From Emergomyces orientalis (taxonomy: Eukaryota > Ascomycota > Eurotiomycetes > Onygenales > Ajellomycetaceae), in assembly GCA_002110485.1 (NCBI GenBank), contig MOWL01000028.1:186001-250000 (forward strand): a stretch of DNA of 64,000 nucleotides, in the 5' to 3' direction. The notes under the pieces are model-generated. The model worked only from the letters and a program-made list of their open reading frames with translations, searched no databases and was not told where the DNA came from. Of the stretch, positions 44,052-56,649 are shown piece after piece (position 1 is the first letter of the stretch; each line of letters begins with the position of its first letter). The position numbers were made by a program, and so were the translations under genes.

Positions 44052-45128
44052 ATGATTAAAAATGAGTTCTCCTCATTAAATATTGAAAAGATTGAACACA
44101 AAAAGCTATATCCATGGAAAGAAAAACTAGGCTCAATGATTTCAATTGAAATAAGCGCATTATCAAAACCAGAAGAAGCTGAGAATCATAGAAGAATAAT
44201 AGAGAAAATTGATTTTAAAAAGTCAATTCTAATCTATTCAGATGGTTCAATGAATGAAAATAAAGGCCTAGGAGCTGGAATAGCATATACAGAAGATAAT
44301 TACAAATATACATCAGATTCATGGAATATTGGAAATGAATGTGAAGTATTTGATGCTGAATTATATGCTATTATGAAAGCTTTTAAACTGATAGAAATAA
44401 AAGCTTCAAAAAGAAAAGATATGAAAGAAGCATGGATTTTTTCAGATAGTCAAGCAGCTTTGAAAAGAATTCAAAAAAATGAAATTCATAATGGTCAAAT
44501 GAATATAGAAGTAATTCTAAAGATATGCAAAAGAATTCAATTAAAATATAAGACAAAGATATATCTGAGCTGGGTTCCTGCTCATATAAATATACATGGA
44601 AATGAGCTTGCTGATGAAGCAGCAAAGAAAGGAACAGAACTAAATATTGCAAGTTCAAAAATAGTTTCATGGTCTTTTATTAAAAGAAAGATAAAAGAGA
44701 ATTGCTTAGAAAAATGGCATAAAATATGGGAAAAACAAAGAAAAAGTCCTCACTATCTTAGATTTGAAACTAAACCTAAATGGAAATCATGCTCTATTAA
44801 GTGCAAGAAGAAGCTTTTCTCCTCAATCATTCAATTGAAACTAGGTCATGGCTATTTCAAATCTTATTTGAAAAGAATATCTGATATTGAAAGTGAAAAT
44901 TGTGAATATTGTGACTCTCTTGAAGACCCAGAACATATCTTAATGAATTGCTCATTAAATCAAGAACTTAGAGCTGAACTGAGATATAAATATAAGCTGA
45001 GAGAAATGAATATGAAACTACTATTTTCAACTGAAATAGGCAGTCAATATTTAATTGATTTTCTCAATGAAACTCAAATAGCTACTAGAAATCAATTCTA
45101 TTTCAAAGATGAAAATATAAATGAATGA
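44052..45128 (+). CDS. RNase H domain protein, C-terminal part of a LINE, intact ORF
   Basis: A 358-residue ORF of RNase H1 type: catalytic residues in YSDGSMNEN, AELYAIMKAF, IFSDSQAAL and GNELADEAAKKG are all present. A Cys/His tail follows (CEYCDSLEDPEHILMNC), as at the ends of LINE ORF2 proteins. In a LINE it would degrade the RNA template strand. The ORF is extremely AT-rich, with Lys, Ile and Asn abundant, yet has no stop and all Trp codons are TGG. No RT was recognised upstream; the segment 43920-44051 holds only part of a frame (RYLDWNESQENQ). It may be the surviving 3' end of a LINE or an adopted host ORF. Confidence 0.75.
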   Translation: MIKNEFSSLNIEKIEHKKLYPWKEKLGSMISIEISALSKPEEAENHRRIIEKIDFKKSILIYSDGSMNENKGLGAGIAYTEDNYKYTSDSWNIGNECEVFDAELYAIMKAFKLIEIKASKRKDMKEAWIFSDSQAALKRIQKNEIHNGQMNIEVILKICKRIQLKYKTKIYLSWVPAHINIHGNELADEAAKKGTELNIASSKIVSWSFIKRKIKENCLEKWHKIWEKQRKSPHYLRFETKPKWKSCSIKCKKKLFSSIIQLKLGHGYFKSYLKRISDIESENCEYCDSLEDPEHILMNCSLNQELRAELRYKYKLREMNMKLLFSTEIGSQYLIDFLNETQIATRNQFYFKDENINE

Positions 45129-45539
45129 GAATCTGAAATATTCTTTATAAAAACTGCTAGATATTATATAATATCTCACTATTTCTTTTGTGTTAGAGTC
45201 TGTCTTTTATTTCCTTTGTATTCATGTCATGAGTTATTTTGTCTATCATTAATTTATTTTCTTTGTAATCACTTGAAAATTATATGAAAAAAAGAGAATA
45301 TAAATAATCTTCAAAGATATTTATAAATAAATAAATAAAAAAAAGAAAAATCAATTTGCTGACTATTCTGGGCTGGAATTCAAGTATTGCAAGTGCTATT
45401 TGTTTGAAGAAAAAATGTATAGTAATTAGTGTTAAAGTTAGAAAAATCCTGAGACTCTTTGAGTCTCAGGTAGATATCATAGTCTCTGACTGCATATATA
45501 TCTATAATTGAAGAATAATAATAATAATAACAGTTTCTG
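45129..45539 (+). other. 3' flank of the RNase H ORF, with hairpin and (AAT)n tail
   Basis: A-rich sequence at 45320-45350 and an AATAAT run at about 45517-45535 look like a LINE 3' tail on the plus strand. CCTGAGACT and AGTCTCAGG form a perfect 9-bp stem with a 5-base loop near 45447-45469, a possible transcript 3' structure. Confidence 0.5.
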
Positions 45540-45702
45540 TGAGGCTTCAGACTACTGGGGACCAGCAACTGCTGTCCTCAAGAAGAGAAGAGAATGGGAT
45601 GAGAAAAGAAAAATTAAAAATAAAGAAAAATTAAAAATAAAGAAAAATTACACTGAGCATTTTTGAAAATGCGCCCGCGTGTGAGTGAGTGAGTGAAAGA
45701 CA

Positions 45703-48700
45703 TCAACTGCACTCTGAAGCATAGAGAGTCGCGTCTTTAGCATGAAATGAGCATGGGGATGTGCTATAAGCACTGATTTTGTGTGGTAAGCGCGCTTTCA
45801 GCGGTTTCAGCATGGTGTTTATTGAGGTCTGCGTATGCTTGATTGAGATGTGATAGATTGCTGCTTCTCTGTCTGATAGACACTCAGTGTCTTTGCCAGT
45901 GAGAACTGTGGTAGAATTCCCTGCTTGATCCACCATTTTGTTAGACAGTGTAGCCCTTCTTTGGTGTTCAATAGCCATTTCTTGTCGATTCTGCCCTCAT
46001 GCAGCAGACTCCCGCGACTGTGCTGGAATCTATCACAGTGAACTATCACATGCATCACTGTTTCATTTGAATAGCCACATTCACATGCTGGTGATGGGAA
46101 ATCCGGTACTCGTCTTTTATGTAGAAAGGCTGCCAGCCCTGTTTTCCCTGATCTTAGTTGAATTATCAGCGAGCTTCTGGCCTTGCTTAGACCCTTGTGC
46201 CATTTCAGAATGCTTTTGTCTGAGAGTCAATCAAAGAGTTCACACCAGAGAGATGCTCTAGCTCTTCATTATTTTCTTCATCTACTCAGGATTTCTTCTC
46301 GCACCCATTCATCATGTGAGAAGTGCTGTGTTGCTGCTGAATTTGTGCTTTGAGCAGTCTCTTGCTTGCTCTTTTCCACCCAAAGCTTCTCCCAATTTTC
46401 AGACAGACAGACTGTCTGAATGAATCACCTTCTCAATGAGTCTTCTGTGCACTGCGCCTCTTCATCTGAGTTTGACTCTCACTGCTGTGCATGTCTCTTC
46501 AATTTGTGTTGCCATTCCAGAGGCCTTCAGTCGTTTTGTGGCGCGCGCCACAACTTCATCAAGATAGATGTCCAGGGGTGATGTGTATGTCTCTGCTTCC
46601 AGTGTGGATATTGGTGTTGCTCTGTATGCTCCAGCTACTATTCTCAGGCATTCATTCTGTGTTCTGATTAGGCCCTCTGTGCGCTGTTTATTGCGCATGC
46701 GTCCTTCGCGCTTGATGCGCGGTTGATGCCATGCCAGTGCGCTGTAAGCTATAGCTGGCCGTATGACCATGTTGTATATTGTTCTAGCTTGATGTAGGGG
46801 GACTCCCCAGGTGGCCTGTGTTGTCTGTGATAGTGCCTTTATCTGTGACTTCATTTTTCCTGCTATAGCATCCATGTGACCTTTCCATTGAAGCTTGGAA
46901 TCCAGCCATACTCCTAGAACTCTCATCACCTTCTGTGGCTTGATAACTTGCTGAGGCAGTCTCAGAGAGTGATTCAAGTTGAATCGAGTTCGGGCTCTAG
47001 TGAAGTGCATCAACTCATACTTCTGCAGAGCAAAAATAGCTTCATGTCTTCCTGCCCATTCTTCACATTCTGCGTGCACCCGTGTGAGCTGCGCGCAATT
47101 TGCTTCAGTTGATGGCCCGTATGCTATTATATTGACATCATCCACAAATTCTATGCAGCTCACTGGTCTATTCAAGGGTGAGCATATCCGGAGCAGTTCC
47201 TCATTGTAAAATAGAAAGAGAATGGGGGAGAGAGGTGATCCTTGTGGTATCCCAGCTGAAATATTGAAGGCCTCAGTTTCCTGTTCTTCAAATGTGAGCG
47301 TGGATCGTCTATCTGACATAAATGAGTGTATCCACCCTGTCAGCTGTCTTGGTAGGCCCTTCATGCGAAGAATGTGTGTGAGTCGGTCTTTGAGCACTCT
47401 ATCATAAGCTCCTGAGATGTCCAATGATAGAACTGTGGCCACTGTGTCTGACTCCTCCCATGCTGTTCTAATTTGTGCTAGCAGTAGTGATACTGCTGTT
47501 TCGGTTGATCTGGCCCGCCTAGCACCCATCTGTTGAGATGGCAGTAGATTGAGTGTTTCCGCTAGCTGTCTGAGTTCCTGCGCGGTGGCTGATTCTATTA
47601 TTTTTCCCATTGTATTCAGTAGGGCAATGGGCCTCCATGCCTCTGTCTTTTGATAATCCCCTTTTCCTGGTTTTTTCAGTACCACTGTTCGAGCGGTCTT
47701 GAATATCTCCGGGTAGTGTTCCCATTCCCAGCATGCCAGTGTGAGCTCTGTCATAGCCTTTGTGAAGCTTGGTCCCAGCATTTTCAGAAATTCATTGGAG
47801 ACTCCATTGATACCTGGTGCTTTGTTGCTTGATAGATGTGCTATGAGCGCGGCCATTTTCTCCTCTGTGATGCTTATTGTCTCTGTTGTTTCCAGTGGGT
47901 GTTCCGCCTCCTCCATGTCCCTGTTGTCACTGACTAGTGGCAGGGGGAAGAACCTTTGTCTCAGAATCTTGGCTTTATCATCAAAGGAATTGACTGGTGG
48001 TAGATTTTCTCTGCCTTCTACTATCAATGCTGGAATTCTTGGAGATTGTGCATGCTCATTGCTGCTTTGACGCTCCCATTTGGCCATCTTTTATAGTAGC
48101 TTGGGCTTGAACTCTGTGCTGTGCATTAGTTCTCTGAAACTGTTTGTTTTAGCCAGTTTAATCTCTCTGTTTCTCAGGGCTCGAGCTTTAATTATATCTG
48201 CTGCAGAGATGTTTCTGTCTTTCTTGACTTTTTTATATTGATTGACTGCCTCTGCTACTCGAGGGGACCACCATGACCGGCTGTGTTGACTGTAGTTTGA
48301 GACTTTGGCATGTTTTGCTGCTAGATCTTCCACAAATTTGACAAGATATCTTGCATAGCTGTTTATCTGATCTTTTGAAGTCAGTGCCCCTGGGCTTCTC
48401 AGTGTCTGGCAGTCCTGCGCTATCTGTTCCAGGCAGAAGTGATGCCAAGTGCGTCTTTTTCTGCTGCTATATAATGCTTTTAGCTCAAGAGTAGTTGCAA
48501 TTGGCATGTGATCTGATGTCATATTTGCTTCATGTTCTAGCTTGCAGCTGATCATTTGACTGTGTAGACCAGCAGACAAAAAGATTAGATTCACTGTGAT
48601 GCTCTGACTTTCTCTATCTTGCCAGGTGATCATGCCTTCTGGAGTTGCTAGATGTAGATTCAAGGCACTGATTTGAGCATTGAGTTCCCAGGCCATGGCA

Positions 48701-49287
48701 AAGTTTTCTCTGACCCTGCTACCTCCCCAGAGAGTGTGATGTACATTAAAGTCTCCAATCACTATAACATCTGCTTGATGTGTGTTTATTTGAGTTTCCT
48801 GCGCGCCTGATACTCCCTCTGCACTCTCAGTTGTTGCTTGTTGCGCATTTTCCTGGTTTATTCGCGCTTCTAGCATTCTATCCGCTTCAACCACCGCTTG
48901 GAGCTGATGAATGGGTGAGTCTGGTGGCATGATTGTGTAGCTTCCTGGTGGTGACGCGTACATGTTGATGATATTGATAGGCCCACTCTCTGTCAACAGA
49001 GTAAGTACCAGTATATGAGTGAATATTGTGCTCACTCTCCAGGTCTTGACTGCAATTCTCTTGTTAATTAGAAAGCACACCTTCATGTCCTTCTACTTCA
49101 TGCCTGCTTGCCAGAATCCACAGTTGGCTGGACAGTGTGTGCCTGTTTTAGAGTGTTTTTGTATCCAGGGCTCTTGTATTGCAATCACATCATAGTTTAA
49201 TGCCGTTTCGGGCTTTGCCAAAAGAGGTCCCATAACCTTGTTTGACTTATGCACATTGTATTGTAAAATGACTAGCCTGTTCTTCAT
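45703..49287 (-). pseudogene. LINE L5 ORF2: endonuclease and reverse transcriptase, broken
   Basis: One frame carries an endonuclease piece (49086-48091, VIVIGDFNVHH, MTSDHMPI) and a 541-residue RT piece (48087-46462, KAPGINGVSNEFLKML, LDISGAYDRVL, AGIPQGSPLSP, EFVDDVNIIAYG). Past 46462 the frame has many TGA codons in front of CECGYSNETVMHVIVHC near the C-terminus. Stops: TAG at 49093 (homologues suggest Gln or similar), TAA at 48091 where L1 has Trp (LLWKLAKWG), and TGA at 46462. The RT core itself is open and may have been the last part under selection, or spared by chance. Confidence 0.85.
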
Positions 49288-50669
49288 GATTCATTCATGT
49301 GATTATTCTGCGAGCTGCTGTTCTGTGTTGATGTCTCCAGTGTTACTGGACCACTCACTGCTTGAATGAAGCTTGTCATAGCTTCTCATTGTTGTGCTCC
49401 TGCTCTTGATACATCTGTTGGTCTTCCTGCTCTTCGCGGGGGTTCTATGAAGTCCTCATTCAGAGGCCTGTTCCATTTGCGTGGAAAGCTAAATTCATCT
49501 GTGTCTGGTGCTCTTATATTGAAGCGCTTGGGGCATTCAATCAGTGCCTCTTTAGCACTTTTGGCTTTCAATCTTCTCTCTGGGCAGTTTGAGTGCCATG
49601 CTGCATGACTATCACCACAGTTACTGCACTTGGGTCTGCTGCCTTCTGCTGCTCCTTTGCAGGCCTTGTCACCATGATCTTTTTGTGCACAGTGACCACA
49701 GGCTTCCTCTCTTCTGCAGAAGCGAGCTATATGTCCATACTGTTGACACTTGTAGCATTGTGTGACCCTGGTCTCTCTGTGAAATATTTCAACTGTGCAA
49801 TATTCATTGCCTAGAACGAGTCCATTGTCCACCAGTGCATTGGCCTGGTGAGGTGCAGCAACATTGATGATTATACTGCCATGTGATTTCTGTTGTCTAA
49901 CCATCATTTTGTCCACCTTGTGTATCAGTGCCTTGCAGCATAGTGCTGTATTCTGCTTGTAGATGCTCTCAATGGTGTACTCAGAGCTGCTTCAGTCAAT
50001 GGCTTCCATAGAAGCATCTTTGACTAGTACTGCATACATCTCCTGCTTCATGCGCGCTTTGTCTCCCCATTCACGCGTCCAGCTATCATCTGCTGCGAGC
50101 TCTGCCTTGGTGTCCTGTGTGTCTGTCATCAAAATCACGTCTCCACTTGGCATGTGCCTTGCTGCCACCACTTTGCTCTTGATTATCTCTTTGATGGCCT
50201 CATTCGCTCGTTTAACAATCATTTCTGGTGTGTGTTCTGCCTCTGGCATAGCATCGCAGCTTCGTCGAGTAATGACTATCTCTCGCAGTGTTCTGGTTGG
50301 TATGGTTTTAACTGTTGTCTCCCCTCTGGCTGCTATTGCTGCCCATGAGAGTGCTCCGTTGAGCTTGTCTCGCGATTCCTGCTGTTTTGGTGCGCCAATT
50401 GCGCGTTCCATTCTCTTCAGGAGCTGGTCACACAGTTCCACCTTCACTCCTCGCACTGCTTTCAATGCCTTCTGTAAATACTCTTTATCTTTGTTATTCA
50501 CTTTCTCATTCTTCTCTCCCTCTTCAAGGATCACAGCTAGTGTTTGAATTGCTGTTGCTAAGCTGTTTGTCTTTGTTTTCTGTGTCACAGAGTTTTTTGT
50601 CTCTGGCACGCGTCGAGCCTTGCACATGCCATCTTCCACCATAACCACCTCCCCCACATCCAATGCCAT
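49284..50669 (-). pseudogene. LINE L5 ORF1: gag-like protein, two TGA interruptions
   Basis: N-terminal part 50669-49992 (GALSWAAIAARG, coiled-coil-like) and C-terminal part with knuckles CYKCQQYGHIARFC, CGHCAQKDHGDKAC and CSNCGDSHAAWHSNC. TGA at 49992 occupies the same position as in L1 and L6; a second TGA at 49386 follows RAGAQQ. The final TGA (49284-49286) overlaps the ORF2 ATG as ATGA. Confidence 0.8.
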
Positions 50670-50850
50670 TGTAATGATGTGTAAAGAATGCCTGATGCTC
50701 TCTTTCTATTCTTAATAGTGTTTTTCCCGCGTGTTTGATTGTTTTTGACCACCGAAAAAAAATTTCTTTTTGAAATAGTATATATATATATTACTTGCAG
50801 GGACCAAGCTATTTTTTTAATATAGCATATTAACCACTTAATTAGTTTCA

Positions 50851-51017
50851 CAATTAAACAGTTTCAGATGATAAAACAAAGGAAATCTAACTAAATAAAT
50901 GAAGATACTAACATAAGAGATTTTTTTTTCACTAATGAATGTTTATAATAACTTGATTTAAATCATATTTATTATATATCAAATTCCTCTCTTTTTCTTG
51001 TTGCAATATTTGTTTCT
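50851..51017. other. AT-rich spacer between LINE L5 and LINE L6
   Basis: No gene. It is a low-complexity A/T region ending in the ATT run that marks the L6 3' tail. Confidence 0.4.
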
Positions 51018-51662
51018 ATTATTATTATTATTTATTCATACACCACTTAATCGCGAGGATATGTGGGTGTTCATCTATTTTAACAAGCAGGGGAAACCGT
51101 GTGGCCGGCCTTGCCTGCCACTGGACTAAAAACCCCGCGATCCTCAGATCTATTCTGCCTATTTAACATCTTCAGGTTACTGTGGAGCAGCCACAGCTGC
51201 TCTTAGAGAGAGAGTGCATAGCACTATAGAAAAGAATAAAAGAAAAAGAAAGAAGAAAGAAGTGTGCAATCTCTGACATAAGAAAAAATCCCCTGAAGGC
51301 CCCCATGCTGCGAGGCACTGTAGTGAGTGTGTTGTGCTGAAGAGCTCTTCAGTCTTTTTCATACCTGACTGTTGCACTGAGTCTGATGGGCAGTTGACAT
51401 GTCACTCCTTCACACTGCTTATGCTGTATTTAGGCTGACTCATTCACGCCCGGCGCGCGCAATTCCTGTGTTGATTCATGCTGGTGTCGCACTTTCCTGT
51501 GTTTTATTGCGCTTGATGCGTGCAACCCCATATTATAACATGCCAGTAGCTGTTTTTCCCACCTCTGTTCACGCCAGTTGCGTGTACTCTCATGTTATTT
51601 GGCACTTGCCGCGCTCTTTTCTGTGCTTGTCTGCTTTCTCTGCATGCCTTTTGATGTATCAG

Positions 51663-54600
51663 CTATGCTTTGTATGCGCTGAGTGTTCTGGCTAGCTTGA
51701 ACTGTTCAAGAATGCCCTGTTCAAGCCACCATCTTGTGAGTCTGTGAAGGCCTTCTTTTGTATTCAGCAGCCATTTCTTGTCAATTCTGCCCTCTGTTTC
51801 CAGTTCCCTGCGTCTCACATCAAACTGCATACAGTGAATCATCACATGGGTCACTGTCTCCTGCTCATAGCCACATGCACATCTGGGGGTGGGGAAGTCT
51901 GGCACTCTTCGTCTGTGCAGAAAGGCTGCCAGCCCTGTCTTGCCTGTACGTAGCTGCACTATTAGAGAGCTGCGTGCCTTGCTCAGCCTCTCATGCCACT
52001 TCAATAGTTTCTTATCTGGAGGCCTTTCAAAGAGCTCTCCCCAAGGTGTTCTACGCGCCCGCCACTTTGTTCTCCAGTGATGTAGTACCTTCTTCTGCAC
52101 TCATTTTGCAAAGCTTCAGTTCATTCTGATATCAGTCTGTCTTTCGTCTCTTCTAGTTTGCTTTACTCCAGCCACCCACTGTGCACTCCATGCTGTCTGC
52201 ATGTCTGTAGAATGTAGCACTGTCTCAACTGGTCTTCTCACCCTTCCATTTCTTCGCCTGAGTCTTGTTCACACACTAGTGCATGTCTGCTCTATCTGTC
52301 TAGCCATTCCTGATCTTCTGATTCGCTCCACTGCCTTAACAACCAGGCTGTCCAAGTGAATGCTGAGAGGTGGGGTGTGTGTTTCAGCCTCCAGTGATGA
52401 GATGGGCGTGGCTCTATATGCCCCTGCAATGATGCGGAGGCATGTATTCTGTATTTTCTCCATCTCTGCTAGAAGTTGCCGCTGGCGCCTTGGCTCCTGA
52501 GGTGTCGCGCATGGGAGGTGCCATGCCAGGGCCTCATAAGAGATGACTGGCCTGATCACTGCATTGTAGACTCTTCTAGCCTGGTGTAGAGGCAGTCCCC
52601 AGGTTGACTGGGTGGTTTGAGTTAATGCTTGAACCTGCGATTTCATTTTCTCCACTGTGACATTCACATGCTTCTTCCACTTGAGCTTAGGGTTCAGTCA
52701 CACTCTCAGCACTCTCATGGCCTTCTGTGGTGCAACAACCTGCTGCGGTAGCTGTAGAGGTTCTTCCACATTGAACCATGTTCTTGCTCTGGTGAAGTGC
52801 ATTAGCTCATACTTCTGTGGTGCGAAAATCGCTCCATGCCTGCTCGCCCACTGCTCACATTCCGCGTGGATCCGCGCTAGTTGTGCGCAGTTGGCCTCAG
52901 TGGAAGCGCCATAAGCCAGTACATTGACATCGTCCACGAATCCTATGCAGCTGGATGGCTCATGGGGGGGTGTGCATACCCGCAGCAGCTCTTCATTATA
53001 GAACAAAAAGAGGATAGGAGAGAGTGGTGACCCCTGAGAAATCCCTGCTTTCACCTTGAAAACCTCTGACTTCTGTTCATCAAATACCAGAGTGATCTTT
53101 CAGTCACTCATGAATGAGTTCACTCAACCAGTGAGTTGTCTGGGTATTTCTTTCATTCTAAGAATATGCACAAGCCGCTTTCTTAGCACCCTGTCATAGG
53201 CTCCTGAAATATCCAGTGATAGCACTGATGCCACTGCCCCCGGCTCCTCCCAGACAGTGCGAATCTGTGCCAGTAACATTGCCACTGCTGTCTCAGTTGA
53301 GCGACCACTCCGCGCGCCCATCTGTTGCACTGGTAGAAGATTAAATTGTTCTGCTTGCTGTCTAAGCTCTCTAGCTGTTGCGGCCTCAATGATTTTACCC
53401 ACTGTATCCAGGAGTGCTATAGGTCTCCATGCCTCCGCCTTGCTGTAGTTCTTCTTTCCTGGTTTTTTCAGCACCACTGTGCGCGCAGTCTTGAAGGCCT
53501 GTGGGTAGTGCTCTCATTGCCAGCATGCCTGGGTGAGCTCAGTCATTGCTCTGATGAACACTGGCCCCAGCATCTTGAGAAATCGGTTGGGGATGCCATT
53601 TGCACCTGGTGTCTTGTCATTTGGCAGCCTGGCTATGATTGCTGCCATGGTTTCCTCTGTGATTTCCATTATATTGTCTATATCCGGTGATGGTGTGCAC
53701 TCACTCATGTCAGTCTCACTGGCAGGCAGGGGATCTGGGAAGAAGCGTGCTCTCAGCAGCTCTGTCTTGCCCTGGAAGTCACATATCAGTGTTTCAGAGG
53801 CCTTGGTCCCGTGCTGCAGTCCCTCCAGGGGCGGGATTAGTGCCGGCTGCTTGGCTTCGCGGGTGTGAGTGCGCCCCCATTTGGCTAGCTTTCAGAGCAG
53901 TTTAGGGTCAGTCCCTGCACTGTTCATAAGACCATGAAAGCTGGCTGTCTTTGCAAGTTTCATCTCTCTGTTGTGTTTATTTCTTGCCTGCACTCTCTCT
54001 TCCTCTGTGCTGTGAGGGCTTCTTAAGATGTGCTTGTACTCATATACTGCCTCTGCCACCCTGGTGGACCACCAGGAGCAACTATATTCACAGATATGTG
54101 CATTCTTGACATGTTTAGCTGCAAGCTTATTGATGAACTCACTGAGATACTGCACATACTCATCAATCTTTAATGTGAATGTGAAGACTGTGCAGCATCT
54201 CAGCTTCTGACAGTCTCTTTGCAGTTGTGTTGAGTCAACATTCTTCCAGTTCTGTCTTTCTCTTTGTGCAGTGGTTGGCCTCACTGTTAAAACTGTGGCT
54301 ACTGATAGATGATCTGAGGCCATGTCTGCCTCCCTTGCTATACCACACTTGCTCATTCCAGCGCTCAGACTCTCTGACACAAAGATTAGATCCAGAGTGG
54401 TCCCCGCGCTGCTGCGGTCTTTCCATGTGATTTCCCCCTTCGGTGTGGCCAATTGAAGCCCCAACGCATCGGTCTGCGCAATGAGCTCCCAGGCCATGTT
54501 GAAGTTGCGCGCCACGCGCTCTCCCCCCCAGTGTGTGTGATGCACGTTGAAGTCTCCCAGCACTACAGTCTGTGCTTGTTGCGCATTCGGCCTTCCATGT

Positions 54601-55028
54601 TGCGCTTGTAGCGCGGTTTTCGCCCCCTCCACCACCGCCTGGAGCTGATGGATCGGGGAGTCCTCCGGTATGGCTGTGTAACTGCCTGGTGGGGTTGCGT
54701 AGACATTCAGTATTATGACCAGGCCGCATGCGGTGTGGAGTGTCAACATGATTATAAAGCTTGATATTATTTTCACTTCTCATGCCACCACTGCTAGCTT
54801 CTTGTTAATTAGAAATCCCACTCTGGCTTTCTCATCCTGCATGCCCATCTGCCAGAATCCACAGTTTGCAGAGCAAGTGATGCCTTCTTCTGTCTTTTCA
54901 TGCATTCAGGGCTCTTGTAATGTGATAACATTATAGTTTAATGCCATTTCAGGCTTGACCAGTAATGCATTCATCACCTTGACAGAGTTGTGCACATTGT
55001 ATTGCAGTATATGAAGCTGTTCCCTCAT
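51663..55028 (-). pseudogene. LINE L6 ORF2: endonuclease and reverse transcriptase, broken by TGA codons
   Basis: One uninterrupted frame register without indels carries the endonuclease (VVLGDFNVHHTHWGG, ASDHLSV), RT (KTPGANGIPNRFLKML, LDISGAYDRVL, catalytic GFVDDVNVLAYG) and CACGYEQETVTHVMIHC. Stops at 52269, 52698, 53124, 53514 and 53892 are all TGA, and alignment to L1/L5 puts Trp at most of them (VWL, GWV, QWEHY, LLWKLA); two more TGA lie just upstream of 52100 (NWSFAKW) and one near 54777 (AWEV). The RT motif GIPQGS reads GISQGS, a Pro to Ser change. It ends in TAG at 51663. Confidence 0.88.
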
Positions 55029-56292
55029 AACTCATGCATGTCCATGTCCCGTGTGTTATTCAACTGGTTGATTTGTACATACTCACTCATGGAGCCTCTC
55101 TGTCTCACCCCTGCACTTGCTATGTCTGTAGATCTGTTCATCTTCTGTTGACTGCTGAGAGCCTTCTCATGCATGGGTCTGCTTCATTTTCTAGAGGTGA
55201 TCCAGCTCTTCTCATCCAGACTCTGCACTTCAAACTGCTCTGGGCGGTTCTTAAGAGCCTCTCTGGCCAGATTGGCCGCTAAGTGTCGTTCAGGGCAGTT
55301 TTTGGACCAAGCTGGGTGACTACCTTCACAGTTACCGCAGCTTGCTTTTCCTCCCTCAGCCAGTGTAGGGCAGTTTCTGTCAGTATGATCTTTTACTGCA
55401 CAGTGCGCGCACACCTCCCCTTTGCGGCAGTATTTGGCAATATATCCATACTGATGACAGCTGTAGCATCAAGTGACCTGGGCCTCTCTATGAAAGATCT
55501 CTGTCATACAGTATTCATTCCCCAGAATAAGATCTCCTTCCACCAGTGTGTTTGCCTGTTGTGGTGTTGCTACATGTATCACAATACTTCCATGCAACTT
55601 CTGTTGTTTTAGCAGCCTTTTTGCAGTCTTGTGAATTAATACCCTGCATCTCAGTGTTGAGTTCTGTCTGTAGATATTCTCAATTGTCTTAACTGGGTCA
55701 TTTCAGTCAACTGCCTTCAAGGGTGCACTCTTGACCAGTACTGTATACATCTTCTTTCTTATATGCGCCTTTTCACCCCATTTCCCCACTCATACATCAT
55801 TCCTGGCCAGTTCAGCTTTCGTGCTAGGTGTGTCTGCAATCAACACCAGATCACCGCTGGGCATGTATCGTGCTGCCACTATCTTACCAGTGAATATACC
55901 TTTGATTGCTTCATTGACCTTCTTGACTATTGCCTCTGGTGTGCGTTCTGTCTCTGAAATTGCATCACAGTTGTGTCGTGACACCACAATCTCTCTCAGA
56001 GCACACTCTGTCACCACCTTCACCAGGGGCTTCTCAAAAGCTGCAACCCTTGCCCAGGTGTTCTCATTATTCTGCTTGACACACTTTTTCTTCTGCTGAA
56101 GCGCGCTTGTTGCGCTTTCCAGCTTGCTAAGTGCACTATCAAGCAGCTCCTTCTTAAGCTTGTCAACTGCTTTTAATGCTTTCTGAATATACATCAGTTC
56201 TTTCTTGTTCACCTCTTTATCCTTCTCACCCTCTCTAAGAGCATCAGTAATTATGTGTAGTGCTGCTGTTATATTGCTTGACAATCTCTGTT
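55025..56292 (-). pseudogene. LINE L6 ORF1: gag-like protein, interrupted by copia-3 and by TGA
   Basis: The first 31 codons lie at 61880-61788 (MVEALGADGGEVDIG...), the remainder here from SSNITAALHIITDAL. TGA at about 55709 occupies the same site as in L1 and L5 (AVD-stop-NDPV). The knuckle region is kept (55414-55184, CAHCAVKDHTDRNC, CGNCEGSHPAWSKNC), preceded by a mutated copy of CYSCQQYGHIA. It ends in a TGA overlapping the ORF2 ATG as ATGA. Confidence 0.85.
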
Positions 56293-56501
56293 TATTGGAT
56301 TTAGTATATCCGTTATATTGCCAATAATCATTGCTTCTACCATTTTTAATAATATATCTAGCTAGCTATGGTTTTTTATAGAAAAAGGGCTCGTTCGTAA
56401 TGTGCGAGCTAATAAGCGAATGGGCGTGGTTCGCCGATTTATGGGCCAGTAATATCATGCCATGGAACATCCATATTAGTGATGTTCGGTGAATCCCAAC
56501 A
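56293..56501 (-). repeat. Copia-3 3' LTR
   Basis: On the minus strand it starts TGTTGGGATTC and ends CCAATA. It differs from the other LTR at one base (about 56311, C here, T there, a CpG site). Confidence 0.95.
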
Positions 56502-56649
56502 TACCCCCTTCAGCGAAGAAAACGAATAAAAAGAGTGTAATGAAGCTGCAAAAACAGCATAAAACTAGGCAATATAAAACCTACAAGAAGGTTAAGGAAA
56601 TAGATGTCAATCTGTGTGTAAAAAATGAAATATAATATAAGAGAATGGC

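Larger units (their letters stand above)
45540..50850 (-). mobile_element. LINE L5, Tad1-like, nearly full length
   Basis: Minus-strand ORF1 (50669-49284) and ORF2 (49287 to about 45750), with a 3' UTR truncated at about 45540. About 45600-45650 contains a 17-bp A-rich tandem repeat. The 5' UTR runs to about 50850. It is the best-preserved relative of L3 and L4. Confidence 0.85.
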
